DNA of 64,000 nt, taken from assembly GCA_003993805.1 (NCBI GenBank), contig RSEF01000012.1, positions 2,133,867-2,197,866 on the forward strand, in the 5' to 3' direction. Positions 57,051-64,000 of this stretch are shown in pieces. Below the pieces are notes generated by a model, which ran no database searches, had not been told where the DNA came from, and saw only the letters and a list, made by a program, of their open reading frames with translations. This DNA is from Himantopus leucocephalus (taxonomy: Eukaryota > Chordata > Aves > Charadriiformes > Recurvirostridae). Each line of letters starts with the position of its first letter. Position 1 is the first letter of the stretch. Both the position numbers and the translations under genes were made by a program.

Positions 57051-59399
57051 ACCCACGGTTTCCTTAGAAATCTCCAGTTGGTGTCGCATTTTGTACGCAG
57101 GGTAACAGTGCAGGTCGCTTCCCTCTCTTGGAAGGCACGGCTGGCGTCACCAACAGCTTGTGTAAACACCGGGGGTCAGTGGGGGGGGAATGGGAGGTTT
57201 GTGCTTCAGCAGCTTTTTATCTTGGAAGTTGTGCTCTGCGTTTCAGGAACTTCCCAGAAAAAGCTTCTTCGTGCTTTGCTGGGAGGGCAGGGTCGGGATG
57301 TTGTCACGGTCTGGTCAGGGCTGCAAGTGCGGCGCTGAAACATCTCACGCGCTTGACGTGGCCCCGCGTGGGGACCCCTCCGCAGCCATCCTGCTTACAG
57401 AAACCACGCGCTGTGACCTCCGCCTGCGTCTGTGTACCCTTTAGTCACTTTACACATCCCTGTTGAATCTCCTGCGCCGCAGAAGGGTTTTGTGAACTGG
57501 GTTTTTTTTGTGAGCTGTACCTGCCGTGCTCGGTGTGGCGAGGGCGTGGGCACCCGGAGGACCAGGAAGTGATCTTTTCTTATTCCAAATAGTGAGCTGG
57601 TGCTGCCGGAGCGAAGGTGGGAAGGCAGAGATGGATGTTTTATAGGCTGTCAAGTGGTATCTTTACCAGGGAAATGAGATACGTGAAAGTGACTTGCATA
57701 TATGGTGGAACTTGTATTATATGGTTACCATATGATACAGCTTATTTACAGAGTAGGGTTTCTGTATGATTAAGCAGAAGCCTTTGTTCGGTCTCTTTTA
57801 TTTCTCCCTCTCTCAGAAATAATTACCCCTTGCTGTATGCATTAAACCATAAGAGTTTCCTGTCTTGTCAGTCAGTCGCTTGAAAAGAATAATCATAACA
57901 CTTGTTACTTGGCTCCAGCACGTTCTGTTTCTGCACAGTGCCTCATTTTCCAAGACTGCCTTTCCCCCTCCACGTTTTGCCTCTGCCGAGAGGTGCTTTT
58001 CCAGGTAAGCTTTCCGCTCAGCACAGCCCTGAGAGCAGAAGCTTTGCGTAAAAAGCCTTTCAAGGAGTAAAGGTTTATTCGTGATTTCCCTGTAAGTAGC
58101 AAGCAAAGCCGAGTCTCCAGCACTTCACCTGCAGGAACCGGCCCTGCTTCCCAAGCCTTTGTATTAGGACAGTGGTTGATGACACCGTGATGGTGCAGGT
58201 GGTGATCTCTATCATTTATTGGGAATGTAATGAGCAATGTGTATTTGTTCTGCCTTTTTCTAGGAATTGAATGTAGTGCCCTTGAAAACCATGTTTTGAA
58301 ACAAGACCCCAGGAGTGGCACAGTATTTCTGTATTCACCTTCTCTGTGTCCTCAGTCAAACAGCCCATTACTGCACTGAGGTTATACAGAAAAAAACAAC
58401 GCAAACCCACAAATCCTAACCCTTAAATAAGTTTGATCAACAACGTAAGTTTGTCATCAATCAAGCTGAACTCTTTACCTCACAAAAATAAAGGCTAGCA
58501 GGTGTCCATGCACTCCTCTAATGTCATTACAAACACCTGGACAAACCCTTACTTCAGTTTTGCGCAGGTGCCACTGGTTTCCATCTGCCTGAGCAGGAAG
58601 AGAGTTCACTGATGGTGTGCCTGGTGCTTGGGGGACAAGACTTAGAAAAGTGGTAATTTGCCCTGCAGACCCCTGAAAAACGCTATTCTTGTATGAACGA
58701 CGCAGGACGGTGTTTTCAGCTGCGAGGCAGGCGTGTGAATGGAGTTTCAGTTCTCGTGCAGCATATGGATTTGCAGAAAGGAGGTACAAACTTTGTTTCT
58801 TGAGACTGGAAGGATTTTGCATGTTTTCTACTTAATGTGTGTAAAACAAGCCTGAGAAGTGTATTTTATAAGTCAGAATTCTTGTTCATCTCTTGTTTCT
58901 GTTCATGTTACACCTATTGCGGACTTGCCTGGCTTTACTGTGAGGAAAGCTGGAGGATCTCGGTGGCAGCATGCGGTCGGGAGGGTGAGGTGGGTACGTC
59001 CTGGTGCTGGACTCTACCCTGAAGTCAGCCATCCGTTGGTCGCAACGTTCTGCGTGCGCACAGGGGACAGCCTTCTGGGGTAAACCTGGAACGCAGATTA
59101 AACTGTTTTTGCTCACAGCTCCTTTGGCTGTTGGAAGTAAATACGTGCTCAATAGGAGAAACCAAGGAGCTTTTAAGTGTTCCAGAACTCCCTCTCTCTG
59201 CTCCTAGTTTTCTGACCCTGGTAACTCCTGTAACCCCTCTGCCCCTCCCCGCTGCGGCTATTGACTCAAAACAAAAATAAGGGGAAAAAAAAAAAATGCT
59301 CGGGTGAAAATATAGTGCAGGCGCCCGCGGTTGAAAACTGTAAGCAGTCATGAAGAGAAGGAAATCAGCTTTGAAAAGAGGGGAAGGGCAGGTCAAGCA
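57051..59399. other. Unannotated sequence upstream of PFKFB4
   Basis: No exon is recognised on either strand. GC falls back to background after about 57,650. Confidence 0.4.
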
Positions 59400-59668
59400 A
59401 ACATGGTTTTGGAAAAGCAGCGCTAACTCTCCCCCGGGGTGTCTCACCAGACGTCTCTGAGAATTGATTTGCTGTTGTTTGGAAAGCTGCGTTGGAGCTT
59501 GTGATGGAAGAGAAAAAAAGTAAGATTATCCTGCNAACATGGTTTTGGAAAAGCAGCGCTAACTCTCCCCCGGGGTGTCTCACCAGACGTCTCTGAGGAT
59601 TGATTTCTGTTGTTTGGAAAGCTGCGTTTGAGCTTGTGATGGAAGAGAAAAAAAGTAAGATTATCCTG
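59400..59668. repeat. 134/133-bp direct duplication around a single N (likely assembly artefact)
   Basis: Copy 1 is 59,400-59,533 and copy 2 is 59,536-59,668; the N is at 59,535. They differ by two substitutions and one single-base deletion. Same signature as the three other N-centred duplications. Confidence 0.9.
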
Positions 59669-60149
59669 GGATGCTGAGAGTCTGACTAGTGTGTGTATAT
59701 ATATAACGTACTGACCTTTATTTGTATTTAGGCCGGTGTCATACTGCCCGAGTAGCTGAGCGTGGTAATGAAAATGCGTATCGCGCTCTACTTCTGGATT
59801 TTTAGTATGTTGCATTTATCTTCTGTAAAACATACAGAGACGTGCGTAATATCGAAATACTGGGCTGCATTTAGGGCTTTGCCCAGCTAAGGAGCTGGGT
59901 TCCCCCGGTGGTACGGGCGACGTGGGAAGGTGGCCGAGCTGGCTGTCGCGCTGGGCCACACCGCCGCTCTTCTGCCGGCCGGTCTGAGGTACCGACCGCC
60001 GGCTTTGGTAGCTGGAGGTGCGAGAAACCGCTTGCTTATTTATGATTAACTAATTAATTTAGGCTTCGGGCCAGAACAAGGGCTTAATTGGAAAAACGTA
60101 TCGTGCAGTCCGCGACTCCGTAAAACCCGTCGCGTGCTCCCCGGACGCG

Positions 60150-60661
60150 CTGTTTTTAAGGCGTTAAGAAACGGCCCCCCCTGAGGTGGGCTCTGCAGCG
60201 GCGGCCGCCACCGGCTGCGCCCCGACCCCTCCTCGTTGTCGCCTGGCGGGCCCGGCCCCGCTTCCCGGCCCCTTCCCTCCCTCCGCCCGGGGCCGGTGAC
60301 CGCCCGGGGCCGGCCGCAGCCCCGCTCGGCTCCCTGCGAAGACCCCGTGTGAAAAACACGCTGCGCGACGCCGCCTCAGCTCCCCCCGCCCCGGGAACGG
60401 AGCCTCTCCCCTCAGGGAGCCGGGGCGCCGCCCCGGGCCTCGCTCCTCCCGCTGCGGGGCAGGGACCGAGGCGGGGAACGCCGTGAGGGGCCCGATCGGG
60501 CCGGGGACAGGCGGCGCGGGGCGGCCGGTTCCCTTGGTGTTGGGGGGGCCGCGGGGCTTGCCGCTTCCCGCGCCCGGCCTCGCCTCAGGGGGGCGGCGCG
60601 GCTGAGAGGCGGTGCCGCCCCGCCCGCCGCCACTGCAGTGGGAGCCGGGAGGCGGGCGAGG
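60150..60661 (+). promoter_or_regulatory. PFKFB4: PFKFB4 promoter CpG island and 5' UTR
   Basis: Dense CpG from about 60,150, continuing past the first exon to about 61,150. No TATA box. GATGGCGGC overlapping the ATG resembles a YY1 site. GCGTG occurs at 60,132 and CACGC near 60,356, both compatible with the minimal hypoxia-response core RCGTG; mammalian PFKFB4 is HIF-induced, but these short matches are weak evidence. Confidence 0.6.
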
Positions 60662-60773
60662 ATGGCGGCGGCGGCGGCCTCGCCGGCGCGGGAGCTCACG
60701 CAGAACCCGCTGCAGAAGACGTGGGAGCCCTACGACAACGGGCTGCCGGCGGGGCACAGCGCCCAGCGCGGCG
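60662..60773 (+). CDS. PFKFB4: PFKFB4 first coding exon (3' partial gene)
   Basis: PFKFB4 is the bifunctional 6-phosphofructo-2-kinase/fructose-2,6-bisphosphatase that sets the fructose-2,6-bisphosphate level and thus glycolytic flux (family knowledge). The exon encodes 37 residues, MAAAAASPARELTQNPLQKT then WEPYDNGLPAGHSAQRG. It aligns with the human PFKFB4 N-terminus (ASPRELTQNPLKKIW, NG-P, H-QRG) better than with PFKFB1, 2 or 3. It ends at GGCG|GTGAGC in phase 1, as expected before the exon holding the kinase P-loop (GLPARGKT). That exon is not found up to 64,000, so the rest lies beyond the window. The N-terminal alanine run is a small extension compared with human. Confidence 0.88.
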
Positions 60774-63700
60774 GTGAGCGGGGCAGCGGCGGCGGGGAGG
60801 GAGAGGGCGGGTGTCTGCCCGGGCCGGCGGGCGGCAGCTGTCAGCGGCACCCCCGGGCGGCCGCTCCTCCTCCTCCTCGCTTGAGCCGGGCCTCAAGGGG
60901 TGTTGAGGTGCGAGGAAGCCCCGGAGGGCCCCGCCGCCGTTACCGACCCCCCCCTGAGCGCCAGGCCCTTTGCCGGGCTCGCCTCTGGTGCCGAAAGGCT
61001 GCTGGAACGGCTGCCCGGCCCGGGGGGGGGTGTGCCGGGGGGCGGCCGTGGGTCCGCTGGGGGAGGCGGTGGCGGCCTCCCTGTGGAGGGCGGCCTGAAG
61101 GGCCGGGGAAAGGCAGAAAAACCCCGGAGCTGCTGGGTCTGTGCCCAACGGCAGGCAGCAAAGCCTGGCTGGGAAGAGCAGCTTCTTCTCTTGCTTTTGC
61201 GGGGTGCTTGGGTTTTATTTTTATTTTTTTTTAACGTTCTGGTTCCAAGGAACGTTTGTATTCCGTATATTCTAATTGAAGGGAGGCCTAAAAATGTCAC
61301 TGTATTTTTGGTTTGTTTTTTTTCTTTTTTTTTTCAAGGCCAATGCTGTATCAGGCCATCTGTTGTATGAGTTAATGGCTTTCCTTATTTTGAGGTGCAG
61401 CCAACCAAGTCATCAGCCCCTAAAGACTTTGGCTGTGGCGTTTGTAAACCTTAGTTTATTAACAAACTTTGCTTCTCTTTCCTTTTTTTTTTTTCTTTTT
61501 TTCCCCCGTTACTTAAATAACTGAGGTTCAATACGCGGCAGTTTTGCAGACAAAAGGGCCTTTGTCGTGTGGAATTGTTTTTATTTGTCATGCAAAGAGG
61601 CAGAGCTGACAGAAAGAGCCGAAGGCTCTGCTGGTGTGGCAGGCGTCCATGGGCTGCTGCCTCTCGGCGCTGGTCTTGCTTTGGTCCAGCTCTTGCTTTA
61701 AAAAATAACCCCCAACTTTCTTGGTCTCTGATAGGAAGCAGGTGTATGACTCTTTCTGAACTGATTTACTCCAGCATCTGAAAAACAGTAGGCGTTAAGA
61801 GGAGATGGACACTGAAATAGGAAAAGGGTCAGAAAGTGTGTATCGTTGCTTCTGTAAACACGCTAAGGGGGAGGCTTCGTTTTAGCCTTAACGTGGCACC
61901 TCTTTTCCAAACAAAATAACATTTGTTATAGCTTTGACACGGACACCGTTTTACAAAAACAAAAACACAAAAGAACAAAATTGCACGTTGGTCACATGTA
62001 ATCTGGTGACACACGGAGTCTTCTTGACAGAATTACTTAATTTCTCTTGACTATAAACTAACTTTAAAAACATTATTTTCCATATTTTTTTTTATAGGAT
62101 TCCATATTTTTTGATGCCCAAGATCCCCTGTAATTGAGAAATCTTTTTGCTCAAAAAAAAAAAGCAGATTTAGAAATACTTTTTCAAATCTTTTTGATTT
62201 TGCACGCATTTGCTCTGGCAGTATACCATAATATGTCTACAGCCATTTGTGATACGTAAGAATTGCAGACACCCTAGAGAGGAGCAGAACTTACTCTTCC
62301 TTGATAAAACCACCAATCTTGTTCCAGCAGACTGAGAACGCGCTGTAATTTTTTCCATGCAAGGAGGCTGCAGAGTCCTTTATCCTCAGATTTTCATGTG
62401 TCTTGCATTGCCCCATGTTCTGATGAGGCAGAGTGACCTGTGGGGCCTGTAGCCGTGCTGTGGCAGCTCAGAATGGACTGCCCAGGCCATGGGTCATTTG
62501 GGGAGGTGATGGGTTGACCAATTCTCTACCTTTGTAGGTAACTCCGTTAAACGTTACTGTTCAAAACATACAAGCTTAAGTTGGAAGTGGATTTCTTGTC
62601 CTCAAGAGTGGCTTTCCAGTGGAAGCAGTTAAGCTGGTCGCTCTGATGTCTTCTGACTTTCTAGGCTAAGCAAGATGAACTCTTTCAGTCTTGTTTGGTT
62701 GGGTTTTTTATTTCCTCGCTCATGCTGATGACCTTTAACTGCACTAGTTTTACTCTTACTTTACCTTTGTCGAAGATGGATGAGCAGAATTGTGCACACT
62801 TCCAGTTGAGGACTCAGCAGATCCGTCTTCAAAGAGACCTGCCTGTGTTAGCTGTTTTTAGTGTGATTTTTCCAAAAGTTGTAGGAAGTGTAGTTATCTG
62901 GGGAAGAAGAAATCTGGTCAGCTGTGCCAGGGCTTAGCTGTCACTGGGCTTTGAAGAGCTACTTCTTTTAGTCTGTGCGTTACAAGGCCTTCAGGGAGGA
63001 GTTCTGGCTGCATGCAGCCTGCTGAGCTTTTACAGCTGGTGAGACGAGTAAAAAGAAGATAACTGTTCTAAATGACCTTCCAAAGTAAGATGTCAAGTCA
63101 GTAGAAATGCACATTTTTTATTAATAACTGCCACTTACCTTTTGTGGTCTTTGGTCAGAGATTTTGTCCGTAAATAGGCTGCATCAAAGCTACTCTTGGC
63201 ATCAGATGTCAGATTGATTCAAGCTCTACGAAGCTAGCATTGGGCTACAAACATGGACATGAAAAATAAATGGCCGAGTATGCTATAGTGAAAGTTGTTT
63301 TGTGACCCTAACAGAGGATGTTTGTAGAATGAGAGATAAATAGTGAACTTCCTGTGGTTAAACATTATTTTTCCCCCTGCTACAGTTAACGGCTTTGTTT
63401 CCATACAGCTGCTGGAATTTGGTCATTCTAGTAACTTTTATTTGCTGTTCGTACAGCATTATGAACGTACATTGGGTCCAAAAAGAAGAAAAAGTTTCAA
63501 ATGAAGATTATCTTTGCTCTAAAGAACTCTACCCTTTGAGCTCACGCTGCTTATGTGTGTTTGTACTCCCAGCCCTAGGAACTGAAGACAGAGAAAGCGT
63601 CTGTACATAGTACAGTGATTCTGGAGAACAGGCCTTGAGTCGAAGGCCACAGAAACAGCAAGAATCCTTTAAATTTCAGATGGGTAACCATAGCAGCTTG

Positions 63701-64000
63701 ATACAAAAAAGGTAACTACAACATGCAGCTGTAGCCTGTGGATCAGTGTGTATGATGGGACCATCCCTGTTGGCATCAAAGCTGTAGGAAGCAAATGGTA
63801 ACCCCCAGCACGCGGATGGCAGAGCTGCTAGGAGCAGGTGGTGGCATGAGGCTGGCTAGAGGACAAATAAGAATTCTGAATGCCTTGTACCGAGGTGATG
63901 TTAGAAGCTGGTGAACTGGACAAAAAGAAGAGAGGCAAATTGGAAGATGATGGACTTTTTCAGGTATAGGAGCAGGATGCTCTTCAGGAAGAGCAGCAGA
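60774..64000 (+). other. PFKFB4: PFKFB4 intron 1 (5' part)
   Basis: Starts with the tail of the CpG island, then T-rich sequence with several poly-T tracts (61,220, 61,320, 61,483). No second exon is seen in any frame. Small frames such as 62,695-62,937 and 63,395-63,610 have no family similarity. Confidence 0.6.

Overview
This is vertebrate nuclear DNA, most likely from a bird. Every recognisable gene is split by GT-AG introns. At about 13,240-13,308, inside a RASSF1 intron, lies a CR1 retroposon 3' end with the bird-type terminal ATTCTATG repeat. The left half is compact, GC-rich and full of minisatellites, as on avian microchromosomes.

Layout: positions 1-32,030 carry five genes, all on the + strand, in the order of the human 3p21.3 tumour-suppressor cluster. 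They are ZMYND10 (first exon off the left edge), RASSF1 (with a separate C-type first exon), TUSC2, HYAL2 and HYAL1. I read exon boundaries by eye from splice sites, frame continuity and similarity to the human families; the summed coding lengths fit those families (RASSF1A 348 aa, TUSC2 109, HYAL2 472, HYAL1 435). ZMYND10 has 417 codons visible.

Positions 32,030-60,660 hold no gene I can name. There is a 100-N scaffold gap at 33,066-33,165. Four single Ns each separate two near-identical copies of the same sequence, which looks like unmerged haplotypes rather than biology. Two CpG islands (about 44,395-44,950 and 56,770-57,050) look like promoters or regulatory elements. The second contains a perfect 22-bp inverted repeat with a CTCF-like core in each arm. 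The final CpG island (about 60,150-61,150) carries the first coding exon of PFKFB4, whose remaining exons lie beyond the right edge.

Functions: ZMYND10 is a cytoplasmic factor for axonemal dynein assembly. RASSF1 is a Ras-association/SARAH scaffold in Hippo and microtubule signalling. TUSC2 is a small myristoylated mitochondrial protein. HYAL2 (GPI-anchored) and HYAL1 (lysosomal) degrade hyaluronan in sequence. PFKFB4 makes and degrades fructose-2,6-bisphosphate. Apart from the HYAL pair, they are conserved neighbours rather than a pathway.

I found no new biological system. The points most worth checking are the RASSF1C exon with no upstream ATG, loss of the ATM SQ site in RASSF1, the inverted CTCF-like pair, the 94-bp VNTR, and whether HYAL1 really neighbours PFKFB4 across the gap.
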